Assembly: GCF_014859565.1 (NCBI RefSeq)
Contig: NZ_JACUUA010000006.1
Location: 1 to 49,989, forward strand
DNA: 49,989 nt
From: Marinospirillum sp.
GTDB taxonomy: Bacteria; Pseudomonadota; Gammaproteobacteria; Pseudomonadales; Halomonadaceae
Direction of reading: 5' to 3'
Shown: positions 1-7,678 of the stretch, piece after piece
How positions within the stretch are numbered: position 1 is the stretch's first letter
Layout of the letters: every line of letters starts with the position of its first letter
The notes under the pieces: model-generated
Seen by the model: the letters and a program-made list of their open reading frames with translations, nothing else
Databases searched by the model: none
Told to the model about the DNA's origin: nothing
Program-made: the position numbers and the translations under genes

Positions 1-43
1 TGACCAAGTGAGTGAAGCAAAAGTATACAACGGATGACTGGGA

Positions 44-1384
44 TCAACTCTTGGCCGAGGCTGGGTGGGCAGAGCCACCGCCCAGCAAGGCTTTGTTGTC
101 TTGCCAGATGCCGTTTAGCTGCTTTTCAATCAAGGCTGTTGTTTCCTTGTGAATGCCCAGGTCTCTGGCAATTTGGGCAAAGTCGGCCAAGGGTTCAATC
201 ACCTGATTCATCACCTTCTGAGCTGCTTTCCAGTTGGCAAAACTGGCTGCTTTCGCTAGCTGTTGCAGGGCGCTGACGGGAGGGTGTTTGCCGTAGCCTG
301 CAAAAGCAGTGGCCTGCTCACCATAAGGGTGAGGGCTAAAGGTGACATCATAAAAGGGAGCAGGCGACCAGCGCCCTTGGTCATCTTGCAGGAAAGCCCA
401 ATTTTTACTGTGATCATCCTGATTGCAGGCAAAAAGGTTAAAGGCCGCTCGCATAAATTGCAGCTGACCTGCCACCGGGCTTTTACAAATCAGGCTGGTG
501 GCTTTAATCAGGTCTTCATAATCCAGACTGGGGGTTCGGAAGTCGGCATCCAATAACCCGCAGGCGGTATGCATGTGCAGCCGTCCGGCGTTCGCTTGTG
601 TTGTTCCTGTTACCCAGTCAAACCGTTTGAGTGCCAGCCAGTGGCGTTCCCGACCTTTTTCTGAGTGGCGAAGCAGTTGCCACTGGGGTACCTGCAAGCC
701 TGCTCTTGCTGCCAGGGTTAACCAAGCGGCTTCACAGAGCCCTTCTTCGTGCCCAAGCGGTAAGTGATCCGAGGTGAATTTGACCAGCCAGGCTTCATCA
801 CCCGGCAGGGGTTCAGTACGGCAGGCATCGAGTTGACCGGGGGCTGCGTAAATCTGGGCTTTGGGTCTTGCCCCGCCGGAGCTACCGGCAGCCACCAAAG
901 CACTCAGAACTTCCTGGGTTTGGCCTTCAAACAGGCTGCGAGCCTGTTCACCCAGCTCAAACAGATTGATGGCTGGGTGGCTGTCGGGTTGCTGGCTACT
1001 GGAATAAAAATCTGAGGCCGGTCGGTAGCTGAGTGCACCCATCCCTCGGTCGCCCACAAAGGCTAAGCGATCCATAGGCGTGACCTGCGCGGGCAGCAGT
1101 CCTTTCTGGCGAAAAACACGATCCATCAGCAGGTTGCCCCAACCATCGGGCAGAGAGTCAGCAAAAACACCGGCTAAACCCTGATGGGGTGCAGATGGTG
1201 CTTTTTGCAGGCGATCAGTAAACTCCAGCCCAAAGGGTGATAGATTGTCAGAACACTTCAGGTAGTTTTGTTCATACTGGAAATAAACCCCCTGGGCATT
1301 CTGTGCCAATCGCCCTACCAGCAGCTGTTCGGCATTCGCCAGCGTGCGCCAGACTTCCAGTTGGCTGACGGGGGTAAAACTCAT
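44..1384 (-). CDS. hipA: HipA-family toxin, serine/threonine kinase fold
   Basis: This is a 446-residue HipA-type kinase, the toxin half of a type II toxin-antitoxin pair. Family members phosphorylate an aminoacyl-tRNA synthetase or another translation factor and cause growth arrest. The sequence has a HipA N-terminal domain (about 10-120), the family loop GSSGGARPKA (167-176), a VKF lysine (Lys202) likely to contact ATP, the catalytic loop NQDDHSKNWAF (321-331), and the metal-binding YDVTF motif (345-349). All key residues are present, so the enzyme looks intact. The start overlaps the hipB stop by four bases (ATGA), which implies translational coupling. The target is not known from sequence. 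Confidence 0.93.
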   Translation of the reverse strand: MSFTPVSQLEVWRTLANAEQLLVGRLAQNAQGVYFQYEQNYLKCSDNLSPFGLEFTDRLQKAPSAPHQGLAGVFADSLPDGWGNLLMDRVFRQKGLLPAQVTPMDRLAFVGDRGMGALSYRPASDFYSSSQQPDSHPAINLFELGEQARSLFEGQTQEVLSALVAAGSSGGARPKAQIYAAPGQLDACRTEPLPGDEAWLVKFTSDHLPLGHEEGLCEAAWLTLAARAGLQVPQWQLLRHSEKGRERHWLALKRFDWVTGTTQANAGRLHMHTACGLLDADFRTPSLDYEDLIKATSLICKSPVAGQLQFMRAAFNLFACNQDDHSKNWAFLQDDQGRWSPAPFYDVTFSPHPYGEQATAFAGYGKHPPVSALQQLAKAASFANWKAAQKVMNQVIEPLADFAQIARDLGIHKETTALIEKQLNGIWQDNKALLGGGSAHPASAKS

Positions 1385-1668
1385 GAATTGAGCACCTCAT
1401 CCAGTGTTTGTGGTTCGGCCTGATTTTTTGCTCTGGGTTGTGTCAAGTCATGCAGGCGTCGCAAATCATCCAGGCACTGCCAAAGTAAAACAAACTGCCG
1501 GAGCGAAATCTGGCCGGTTAACTCAAACTTCTTAAGCGTGGGCGCAGGAACGCCGGAGCGTTCTGCAAGGGCTTCACGCGAGAGTTTTTGTTTTTTACGC
1601 TCCAGGCGCAGAAAGTCAGCCAGATTTTCCTGCACTTCTGCTGGTGACACGAGTTGAAGTCGACTCAT
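1381..1668 (-). CDS. hipB: HipB-like XRE-family antitoxin
   Basis: This 95-residue helix-turn-helix protein (HTH about residues 28-58) lies directly upstream of hipA and is its likely antitoxin and autorepressor. The ATG at 1668 is preferred over the in-frame GTG at 1677. An AAGGTG ribosome-binding site then sits six bases upstream of the ATG, and the GTG is part of that site. The C-terminal tail (about 75-95) is charged and probably flexible, as in antitoxins that are proteolysed. Its promoter carries two similar palindromes, listed separately. Family assignment is good; regulation is inferred from the operator-like repeats. Confidence 0.88.
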   Translation of the reverse strand: MSRLQLVSPAEVQENLADFLRLERKKQKLSREALAERSGVPAPTLKKFELTGQISLRQFVLLWQCLDDLRRLHDLTQPRAKNQAEPQTLDEVLNS

Positions 1669-1684
1669 CGGGTGCACCTTAAAT

Positions 1685-1741
1685 AGATATTATAGTATCT
1701 TTATTGCCAGCTTTATCGGCTGCATGGATACCATTATATCT
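1685..1741 (-). promoter_or_regulatory. hipBA promoter with two GATA-N6-TATC operator-like palindromes
   Basis: A TATAAT -10 box reads on the minus strand at 1694-1689 and would start transcription about 14 bases before hipB. It lies inside a palindrome, GATA-TTATAG-TATC at 1686-1699. A second copy of the pattern, GATA-CCATTA-TATC, is at 1727-1740. The two sites are 41 bp apart, about four helical turns, so they face the same side of the DNA. HipB-type antitoxins are known to bind repeated palindromes over their own promoter. No good -35 box was seen. Confidence 0.6.
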
Positions 1742-1825
1742 ATTTTGTTGGGTCAAAGTGCATATATTCTGCCCCGTTGTTCGCGTTCACCAGAATACGC
1801 ATCTGAATCATCTGGAGCCCTGCAC

Positions 1826-2074
1826 CTACTCTGCAGTTGTTATGGCCTGCTCCAGGTTGAGTGCCAGCAGGCGGCGTAAAATTTCTTCCTCACTCATCTC
1901 TGGTGTGTAGTCTGTCCAGCCGTAGGCCTCGGCAACAGCCTTGTCGAGCGCCTTGTGAGCATTGTCGAGCCAGGCTGGGCGTACATTGTAGAGGTGTAAC
2001 CAATGGGGAAGGATGAATAGGTGTACACATTCAATGTTGGCAGCGATGCGCCGGATGATTGAGCCAGCAGTAAA
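1826..2074 (-). pseudogene. C-terminal fragment of a DNA adenine methyltransferase (MmeI/type II-like)
   Basis: Read on the minus strand, 2074 to 1826 gives about 82 codons ending at a TAG (1826-1828), with an in-frame stop just upstream (2075-2077) and no plausible start. The peptide contains LYNVRPAWLDNAHKALDKAV, then EAYGW, and ends with EEEILRRLLALNLEQA. This tail is typical of class I SAM-dependent DNA methyltransferases of MmeI-like type II/IIL systems. The catalytic domain is missing, so this is debris of a restriction-modification gene. The family call rests on recalled family tails, not on a search. Confidence 0.7.
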
Positions 2075-2365
2075 CTAACCGGAAACACACACAGCGCTAG
2101 CAACAACATGCTGCGCTGTAATCATGGCGGCAACCTGCTGTTGCATAAAAATGACTGGACATTATTGGACTGGGAATACGCTGCCTCCGGCAATCCTTGG
2201 ATTGATGCGGTATCGCTGGATCGTTTCCTGCATCTGACCCCGGCTGAAAAACAACAACTACAAGTGTTGCTGCCAACATTGCCACAATCTGATCCCTGGC
2301 AAACCATGCGGCAGTGGTTGGAAGCGTTGGACCAACTCTGGCAGCAGGCACTCATAAACGTCTGA
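2063..2365 (+). pseudogene. C-terminal fragment of an APH/choline-kinase-like phosphotransferase
   Basis: The frame opens after a stop at 2060-2062 and could start at ATG 2108. It encodes HGGNLLLHKNDWTLLDWEYA, then ASGNPWIDAVSLDRF. This matches the C-terminal half of the aminoglycoside phosphotransferase/thiamine-kinase fold, including the DWEYA metal-binding Asp. The whole N-lobe is missing, and the Brenner H-x-D motif is damaged, with CNHGGN where HxDxHxxN is expected. It overlaps the methyltransferase remnant on the other strand by a few bases, so the two were joined by rearrangement. No function is expected. Confidence 0.65.
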
Positions 2366-2397
2366 TTGTCAGAAATACAACAATCCTTTGTTGCTCT

Positions 2398-2422
2398 TGT
2401 TGTAGCTGTTGCAACTACAACA
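2398..2422 (+). promoter_or_regulatory. NifA-type upstream activator sequence for nifE
   Basis: The sequence TGT-N10-ACA occurs at 2407-2422 and matches the NifA binding consensus. It overlaps an 8-bp inverted repeat, TGTTGTAG (2398-2405) and CTACAACA (2415-2422), with a 9-base spacer. Its centre is about 100 bp upstream of the predicted start of the sigma-54 promoter, within the usual NifA range. No clear IHF site was seen between the two. Confidence 0.65.
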
Positions 2423-2490
2423 CAACAACAATCCTGCCAACCAGCACTCCCGACAGCATCCTTCCTACCTCTTGCGGCAGGGCTGAGGCG

Positions 2491-2506
2491 TGGCACAGGC
2501 TTTGCA
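2491..2506 (+). promoter_or_regulatory. sigma-54 (RpoN) -24/-12 promoter of the nifE operon
   Basis: TGGCAC at 2491-2496, five bases, then TTGCA at 2502-2506. The invariant GG (2492-2493) and GC (2504-2505) are exactly ten bases apart. This matches the TGGCACG-N4-TTGCW consensus at nearly every position. Transcription would start near 2517, leaving a leader of about 25 bases before the AGGGGG ribosome-binding site (2531-2536) and the nifE ATG at 2543. Confidence 0.85.
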
Positions 2507-2542
2507 ACACCCCTGATGATTCGCAACCTCAGGGGGATGCCC

Positions 2543-3937
2543 ATGCAAGCAAAAGAACTGGCCGCGCTGATGGACGAGCCCGCCTGCGACCACAACACCA
2601 AAGCCAAGAGTGGCTGCGCTCCTGCCAAACCCGGTGCTTCCGATGGTGGCTGCGCCTTTGATGGCGCCCAGATTGCCTTATTGCCCATTGCTGATGTCGC
2701 CCACATCGTACACGGCCCGATTGCCTGCGCCGGTAGCTCCTGGGACAACCGGGGCACCCGCTCTTCTGGCCCGCGCTTGTACCGCATTGGTATGACCACC
2801 GACCTGAACGAGCAGGACGTGATTATGGGACGGGGTGAAAAACGCCTGTTCCACAGCATCCGCCAAGCCGTTGATTCCTACAGCCCAGCAGCGGTATTTG
2901 TTTACAACACCTGTGTTCCGGCACTGATCGGTGATGATTTTGAAGCTGTCTGCAAAGCCGCCACAGAACACTTCAAACTGCCGGTGGTGCCGGTGGATTC
3001 TGCCGGTTTTTACGGCACCAAAAACCTCGGCAACCGGCTGGCCGGTGAAGCCATGTTCAAATACGTGATTGGCACTGGTGAACCAGAACCCATTCCCGCC
3101 TCAGCTCAACGCCCCGGTATTCAGGTACATAACATCAACCTGATTGGTGAATACAACATTGCCGGTGAATTCTGGCAGGTATTACCACTGCTGGATGAGT
3201 TAGGACTGCGCATTATCTGCACCCTGTCCGGTGATGCTCGTTTCCATCAGGTGCAGGCCATGCACCATGCCGAAGTCAACATGGTGGTCTGCGCCAAGGC
3301 ACTGCTGAATGTGGCACGCAAGATGAGTGACCAATATGGCATCCCCTGGTTTGAAGGCAGCTTTTATGGTGTGGAAGACACCTCCGAAGCCCTGCGTTCC
3401 TTTGCACGCCTGCTGAAGGATGACAGTCTGACTCAGCGCACCGAACAACTGATTACCCGTGAAGAAACCCGTATCCACCAGTTGCTGGAACCCTGGCGGC
3501 AACGCCTGCAAGGCAAACGGGTACTGCTTTACACCGGCGGTGTGAAATCCTGGTCGATTGTTTCTGCCCTGCAGGATCTGGGCATGACGGTGGTCGCCAC
3601 CGGCACCAAAAAATCCACCGAAGAAGACAAACAGCGCATCCGCGAAATCATGGGTGAAGATGCCCGCATGATTGATGACGGCAGCCCCCGTGCGCTGCTG
3701 GATACCATCCGGGATTATCAGGCTGACCTGCTGATTGCCGGGGGTCGCAACATGTACACCGCCCTGAAGGCACGCATTCCTTTCCTCGACATCAATCAGG
3801 AGCGTGAGTTTGGTTACGCCGGTTACGACGGCATGCTGGAACTGGCACGCCAGCTCTGCCTGACGATGGAATCCCCAATCTGGCAAGGGCTGCGTCAACC
3901 TGCGCCCTGGCAGTCGGCTGACAAGGTGGAGGTGTAA
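2543..3937 (+). CDS. nifE: NifE, nitrogenase FeMo-cofactor scaffold alpha subunit
   Basis: NifE pairs with NifN in the heterotetramer on which the L-cluster from NifB matures to FeMo-cofactor. The protein is 464 residues, normal for the family. With a start at 2543, the cysteines fall at 37 (GGCAFDGAQ), 62 ([11 protein letters not shown]), 124 (NTCVP) and 250 (VVCAKA). These are the same numbers as the cluster-related cysteines of Azotobacter vinelandii NifE. The frame is open back to 2366, but that extension would run through the UAS and the sigma-54 promoter, and an AGGGGG site sits six bases before ATG 2543. It is the first gene of a seven-gene operon; nifN starts one base after its stop. 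Confidence 0.97.
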   Translation: MQAKELAALMDEPACDHNTKAKSGCAPAKPGASDGGCAFDGAQIALLPIADVAHIVHGPIACAGSSWDNRGTRSSGPRLYRIGMTTDLNEQDVIMGRGEKRLFHSIRQAVDSYSPAAVFVYNTCVPALIGDDFEAVCKAATEHFKLPVVPVDSAGFYGTKNLGNRLAGEAMFKYVIGTGEPEPIPASAQRPGIQVHNINLIGEYNIAGEFWQVLPLLDELGLRIICTLSGDARFHQVQAMHHAEVNMVVCAKALLNVARKMSDQYGIPWFEGSFYGVEDTSEALRSFARLLKDDSLTQRTEQLITREETRIHQLLEPWRQRLQGKRVLLYTGGVKSWSIVSALQDLGMTVVATGTKKSTEEDKQRIREIMGEDARMIDDGSPRALLDTIRDYQADLLIAGGRNMYTALKARIPFLDINQEREFGYAGYDGMLELARQLCLTMESPIWQGLRQPAPWQSADKVEV

Positions 3938-3938
3938 C

Positions 3939-5309
3939 ATGGCGGAAATCATCAAACGCAACAAACCTCTGGCCGTTAATCCGTTGAAAGTCAGCCAGCC
4001 GGTGGGTGCCATTCTGGCCTTTCTTGGCATCCGCAACAGCCTGCCGATGTTGCATGGATCACAAGGGTGCAGTGCTTTTGCCAAGGTGTTTTTTGTGCGC
4101 CACTTCCGTGAACCCATTCCTTTGCAAACCACCGCTATGGATCAAACCACTACCGTGATGGGTGCTGACGACAACGTTTTTAAAGGATTGGAAACCGTGA
4201 TCAGCAAACGCAAACCGGCACTGGTCGGCCTGCCCACCACAGGGCTTTCGGAGACCCAAGGCAGTGATGTTCAGGGTCTGGTAAAACGTTTTTACCATCA
4301 GCAGCCACACCTGGCGAACACCCCGGTGATTCCGGTAGTCACACCGGATTACAGCGGCGGGATGGAAAGTGGTTATGCCTTAGCGGTGGAAGCCATGATC
4401 CGTTATCTGGTACCGGAAAATGTTACCCAAGTGGGTCAGCAGCCCAGACAAATGAATGTGCTGGCATCTTCCATGCTCACTGCTGCTGATCTGGAATACC
4501 TGCGTGATCTGATCGAAAGTTTTGGTTTGCAGCCGGTGATTCTGCCGGATCTGAGTGATTCACTGGATGGGCATCTGGTGGATGAAGATTTTTCGCCGGT
4601 TACCGTGGGCGGTACTCCGGTAGAGGCTTTCCAGACCCTTGGGCAAGCCAGCCATACTCTGGTGATTGGTCACTCCCTGAACAAGGCCGCTGATCTGCTG
4701 CAACAGCGCACCGGTGTACCAGATAGCCGCTTTAACAGCCTGATGGGGCTGCACGCCATGGATCAACTGGTCGACACCCTGCACCGTGTCAGCGGCCAGC
4801 CGGTTCCTGCTCGACTAGAGCGCCAGCGTAGCCAGTTACAGGATGCCCAGCTGGATACCCACTTTATGCTGGGTTTTGCCCGCATTGCCATCGCCTCTGA
4901 CCCGGATCTGCTGTATGCCTTCACGGCACTGGTACGAGAAATGGGAGGTGAAGTAGTGGCCGCTGTGGCACCCCATAACGCCCCACTGCTGGCCGAGGTG
5001 GATTGCAACCAGGTGGTGATCGGTGATCTGGAAGACCTGGAACACCAAGCCGAAACCAGCCATGCCCAACTACTGATCAGTAACGCCCATGCCGCTGAAA
5101 CCGCCCGGCGACTGGATCTGCCACTGCTGCGGGCAGGCTGGCCGATTTATGACCGCCTTGGTGCCCAGCACCACCTCTGGATCGGTTATTCCGGCAGCCG
5201 TAACACCCTGATCGAGTTAGCCAACCTGCTGTTATCCGAACACCACAAACACGAAATTGCACCCCGCACCTCTATTTATGCTCGCGGAGAAACATCATGC
5301 GCCACCTGA
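3939..5309 (+). CDS. nifN: NifN, nitrogenase FeMo-cofactor scaffold beta subunit
   Basis: This 456-residue NifD/NifK-family protein is the partner of NifE. The single conserved cluster cysteine of NifN is at position 44 (HGSQGCSAF), as in Azotobacter. Typical motifs are FVRHFREPIPLQTTAMDQ (about 52-69) and GLPTTGLSETQG (about 97-108). The ribosome-binding site GGAGGTG ends four bases before the ATG. The 3' end overlaps nifX by 13 bases in another frame, so nifN and nifX are translationally coupled. No damage was seen. Confidence 0.97.
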   Translation: MAEIIKRNKPLAVNPLKVSQPVGAILAFLGIRNSLPMLHGSQGCSAFAKVFFVRHFREPIPLQTTAMDQTTTVMGADDNVFKGLETVISKRKPALVGLPTTGLSETQGSDVQGLVKRFYHQQPHLANTPVIPVVTPDYSGGMESGYALAVEAMIRYLVPENVTQVGQQPRQMNVLASSMLTAADLEYLRDLIESFGLQPVILPDLSDSLDGHLVDEDFSPVTVGGTPVEAFQTLGQASHTLVIGHSLNKAADLLQQRTGVPDSRFNSLMGLHAMDQLVDTLHRVSGQPVPARLERQRSQLQDAQLDTHFMLGFARIAIASDPDLLYAFTALVREMGGEVVAAVAPHNAPLLAEVDCNQVVIGDLEDLEHQAETSHAQLLISNAHAAETARRLDLPLLRAGWPIYDRLGAQHHLWIGYSGSRNTLIELANLLLSEHHKHEIAPRTSIYARGETSCAT

Positions 5310-5785
5310 AACTGGTTAGCAGTCAGACCCCGCTCGGCAAGGAGCCCGTGTTACGCATTGCTTTTGCCAGCAGCGACCGGCAGACCATCAACCAGCACTT
5401 TGGTGCCGCTGAAGCTTTTGCCATCTACGAGTTAAGCCAGACCACATTTCAACTGGCCGAAGTGGCCGAGTTTCATGGCCGCGACACGGATCGTGATGGT
5501 CATGAAGGCAAGTTGGAAGCCAAGGTTGCCCTGTTACAGGGCTGCGCTGCTGTTTATTGCAACGCTGTGGGTGCCTCAGCCATTCGCCAGTTATTGGCTG
5601 CCAACATCCAACCATTAAAAGTGGACGAAGGCACCCCCATTGAACAGCAACTGCGCCTGCTGCTGGATGAATGGAACAACGAACCACCCGTCTGGTTGCA
5701 GCGTTCTCTGCGTCAGCAACAACGATCCGTGGCAACAGAACGTTTTGCCGACATGGCAAACGAAGACTGGAGTGAAGAGGGCTAA
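5297..5785 (+). CDS. nifX: NifX, nitrogenase cofactor carrier/storage protein
   Basis: NifX binds the NifB cofactor and a FeMo-cofactor precursor and shuttles them to and from NifEN. The 162-residue protein has the NifX/NafY-type cofactor-binding fold at about 18-118, with RIAFASSD and INQHFGAAEAFAIYEL near the start and LLQGCAAVYCNAVGASA in the middle. A glutamine- and acid-rich tail of about 40 residues follows the domain. The start ATG lies inside the end of nifN and has a GGAG site upstream (5286-5289). Its place after nifEN is the classic order. Confidence 0.94.
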   Translation: MRHLKLVSSQTPLGKEPVLRIAFASSDRQTINQHFGAAEAFAIYELSQTTFQLAEVAEFHGRDTDRDGHEGKLEAKVALLQGCAAVYCNAVGASAIRQLLAANIQPLKVDEGTPIEQQLRLLLDEWNNEPPVWLQRSLRQQQRSVATERFADMANEDWSEEG

Positions 5786-5788
5786 ATC

Positions 5789-6211
5789 ATGATCAGAACC
5801 CAGGGTGAAATTATTCGTAATACCGCCGGTGAACTGGCCATGCAGGCCAACTGCCAGACTCACTGTAAAACCTGCGGTGTACAAAAAGTCTGCGGTGGCA
5901 GTCGCCGTACCCTGCTGTTGACCCTCGATGAACAACAGCAATCACTTTATCAGGAAGGTCAGCAGATCCATGCCGACATCGAAGAAGACGAACTGCTGCG
6001 CGTCACCCTGCTGGCCTACATCCTGCCTTGCCTGCTGCTGATTGTTGCAGCACTGGCCGCTTCACCCTTTGGTGATCTGGCGACAGCGCTGGGTGCAGTC
6101 ACCGGACTGGCTCTGGGCGTTTGCCTCAGCAGCCTGCTGGCACGCCGCCGTCCACCCCAGGTTTATTTATCCACTTTTGCCACGGAGAACACCCATGACA
6201 GCCACCGCTGA
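5789..6211 (+). CDS. RseC/MucC-like membrane protein in the nif operon
   Basis: This 140-residue protein resembles RseC (SoxR-reducing system) proteins. It has an N-terminal domain with four cysteines (Cys22, 26, 29, 35; CQTHCKTCGVQKVC), a short beta-rich stretch, and two membrane helices at about 72-91 and 96-117, followed by a basic RRRPP segment. In E. coli RseC works with the Rsx/Rnf electron-transfer complex. Rnf complexes also feed electrons to nitrogenase in many diazotrophs, so a link between Rnf and nitrogenase is a reasonable inference. Three bases separate it from nifX, and its end overlaps the next gene by 17 bases. Confidence 0.8.
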   Translation: MIRTQGEIIRNTAGELAMQANCQTHCKTCGVQKVCGGSRRTLLLTLDEQQQSLYQEGQQIHADIEEDELLRVTLLAYILPCLLLIVAALAASPFGDLATALGAVTGLALGVCLSSLLARRRPPQVYLSTFATENTHDSHR

Positions 6212-6656
6212 AACCCAGGTATTACCAGATCACCCCTTTATCACTGAAATGATCCGCCAGACTCGTGCTTTTGACAGCTACGGTGTCAACGACAGTCTGA
6301 CCCCAGCACAACTGCTGGAGCCCTATGTGGTTACCAAAGAACAACGCCGCGAAATCCCGGTGATTGGTGATCCTGATGAAGAGCTGATTGCCCGTCTGAA
6401 GGCTTATTACAGTGCCATTGCCATGCGGGTGGAAGCCGGTTCCGGAAAAATGGCCTCCCCCATGTTCAGCATCTCTCATGAAGGTTTTGGTCGCGTCATC
6501 ATCAGTGTTGGCAAGCTGCTGGTGGTGGATCGTGCCCTGCGTGATGTACACCGCTTCGGTTTTGAATCCTGGGAAAAAATGTGCAGTGATGCAGACAAGA
6601 TTATCACCAGCGCCCTGGCTCTGGTTGCCGCACACAGCAGTGCAGCAGACGCATAA
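6195..6656 (+). CDS. NifX-associated nitrogen fixation protein (DUF269)
   Basis: This 153-residue protein belongs to the DUF269 family, found almost only beside nifENX. Recognisable parts are PFITEMIRQTRAFDSYG (about 15-31), KEQRREIPVIGDPD, and the C-terminal RFGFESWEKMCSDADKII. The start at ATG 6195 is chosen because a GGAG site lies seven bases upstream (6184-6187) and the family begins at this point. An earlier in-frame ATG at 6042 would lie wholly inside the RseC-like gene. Its biochemical role is not settled; co-occurrence points to cofactor handling. Confidence 0.93.
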   Translation: MTATAETQVLPDHPFITEMIRQTRAFDSYGVNDSLTPAQLLEPYVVTKEQRREIPVIGDPDEELIARLKAYYSAIAMRVEAGSGKMASPMFSISHEGFGRVIISVGKLLVVDRALRDVHRFGFESWEKMCSDADKIITSALALVAAHSSAADA

Positions 6657-6713
6657 AAACCCATGCCATAAAAATCATTAAAGAAAAAATGAAATGATGA
6701 GGAGAAGAATCCC

Positions 6714-6929
6714 ATGACCCCTGAAGAGCTTAAAAAACTCGACAAGGAAATGCGCAAAGCCAAACGCATTGCCGGTGAATGGGCGATGCAGCTGCACGAT
6801 CTGGTGGAAGACGGACTGCCCGGTGAATACCAGAAATTGCCTGAAATAGCACAATCCACCTATGAAGCCTGCGAGGCCTGGGACAAGGCACGCAAACAAC
6901 TTGAAGCAGCAGAACAGGAGACCGCTTGA
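6714..6929 (+). CDS. CCE_0567-type small nif-associated protein (DUF683)
   Basis: This 71-residue, strongly helical, charged protein begins MTPEELKKLDKEMRKAKR and contains AGEWAMQLHDLVEDGLP and YEACEAWDKARKQL. This is the CCE_0567/DUF683 family (Rop-like helical hairpin), reported as a metal-binding protein and found between DUF269 and fdxB in many nif clusters. A strong GAGGAG site lies upstream (6699-6704). It is separated from DUF269 by 57 bases, the largest gap in the operon. Its stop overlaps the fdxB start by one base. Confidence 0.9.
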   Translation: MTPEELKKLDKEMRKAKRIAGEWAMQLHDLVEDGLPGEYQKLPEIAQSTYEACEAWDKARKQLEAAEQETA

Positions 6930-7213
6930 TGAGCCTGATAACCGGCCTGACCCGTGGTGGCAGTGAATGGACACCCGCGTTTGTTACTGCCGTTAATGAA
7001 GAAACCTGCATCGGTTGTGGCCGCTGCTACAAGGTTTGCCCGCGCAACGTTTTTGACCTGGAAGAACGTGAACCGGATGACGATGATGACTGTGATGATG
7101 TACGCAGTGTGATGGTTATTGCGGATGCCAGCGACTGCATCGGCTGCGGCTCCTGCGCCCGTGTTTGCCCGAAAGGCTGCCACACACACGAATCCCAGAC
7201 TCTGACAGCCTGA
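6929..7213 (+). CDS. fdxB: FdxB, nif-specific 2x[4Fe-4S] ferredoxin III
   Basis: This 94-residue bacterial-type ferredoxin has two cluster motifs: CIGCGRCYKVCP (Cys27, 30, 33, 37) and CIGCGSCARVCPKGC (Cys70, 73, 76, 80, plus Cys84). A very acidic insert (EPDDDDDCDD, about 48-57) lies between them. The N-terminal LTRGGSEWTPAFV is the signature of the nif-specific ferredoxin III family. The ATG at 6929 overlaps the previous stop (TGATG); a TTG three bases before it is less likely. FdxB supports electron delivery in nitrogenase cofactor assembly. It is the last gene before a strong terminator. Confidence 0.93.
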   Translation: MSLITGLTRGGSEWTPAFVTAVNEETCIGCGRCYKVCPRNVFDLEEREPDDDDDCDDVRSVMVIADASDCIGCGSCARVCPKGCHTHESQTLTA

Positions 7214-7267
7214 GCCATTCAAAAACAGCCGATTAAAAAGTTTGCATAGTGGGTGAAGTAGCCTATT

Positions 7268-7296
7268 GAGCCGGAAATCTCCCGGCTCTTTTTTTT
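7268..7296 (+). terminator. Rho-independent terminator of the nifE-fdxB operon
   Basis: A 7-bp perfect stem GAGCCGG (7268-7274) / CCGGCTC (7282-7288) with a 7-base loop is followed by eight T residues (7289-7296). It lies 55 bases after fdxB. A group IIC intron remnant begins four bases after the T run. Confidence 0.9.
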
Positions 7297-7299
7297 GTG

Positions 7300-7665
7300 G
7301 TGCGCCAGGCATGGCGCGTAGCGCCGCGACAGGCGCTGTTCCGATCACGCGTGGTGGCGGTCGGATGAGTCGGTGGTGAAAGTCCACTACAGACCCGATC
7401 AGGGGAACTGTTAGCCGAACGGCAAGGGTGTCCATCGTGAGGCCGAATCGCAGTGTAGCGCAAGCAGTCAAGCAAGCGCGGTACTTCATCAAGGAAGGTA
7501 GTCTTTGAAGAACTGGACGGCTGGATCAGACGCCACCTGCGCAAAATTTTATCGCTGCTGGACAGTTACCATCAGCTTAAATGTACTTGATGAACCGCCG
7601 TGGTACGGAACCGTACGCCCGGTGGTGTGAGAGGACGGGGGAGGTAACTCCCCCTCCTACTCGAT
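7300..7665 (+). mobile_element. Collapsed group IIC intron remnant
   Basis: The 5' end GTGCGCC (from 7300), the internal GGTGAAAGTCCACTAC, and GGCAAGGGTGTCCATCGTGA are typical of the 5' part of bacterial group II introns. Near the 3' end are a domain V-like hairpin (about 7591-7632, ending GGTGGTGTGAGAGG) and a domain VI stem GGGGGAG / CTCCCCC ending CTCCTACTCGAT (7654-7665). In between, a short frame reads EELDGWIRRHLRKIL (about 7507-7551), the maturase C-terminal signature. The element is only about 370 bases, while intact copies are near 1.8-1.9 kb, so most of domain I and the reverse transcriptase are lost. Insertion right after a terminator is the hallmark of class C. Confidence 0.8.
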
Positions 7666-7678
7666 TCAGGTCACCAGC

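Noticed and set aside
2366..2542. N-terminal extension of NifE
   Set aside because: It covers the UAS and sigma-54 promoter, and the family start and ribosome-binding site point to 2543.
3200..4132. 310-residue minus-strand frame
   Set aside because: Shadow of nifE and nifN on the opposite strand, with no family similarity.
7263..7544. Minus-strand frame across the nif terminator
   Set aside because: It runs antisense through the group II intron RNA; its sequence is explained by the intron.
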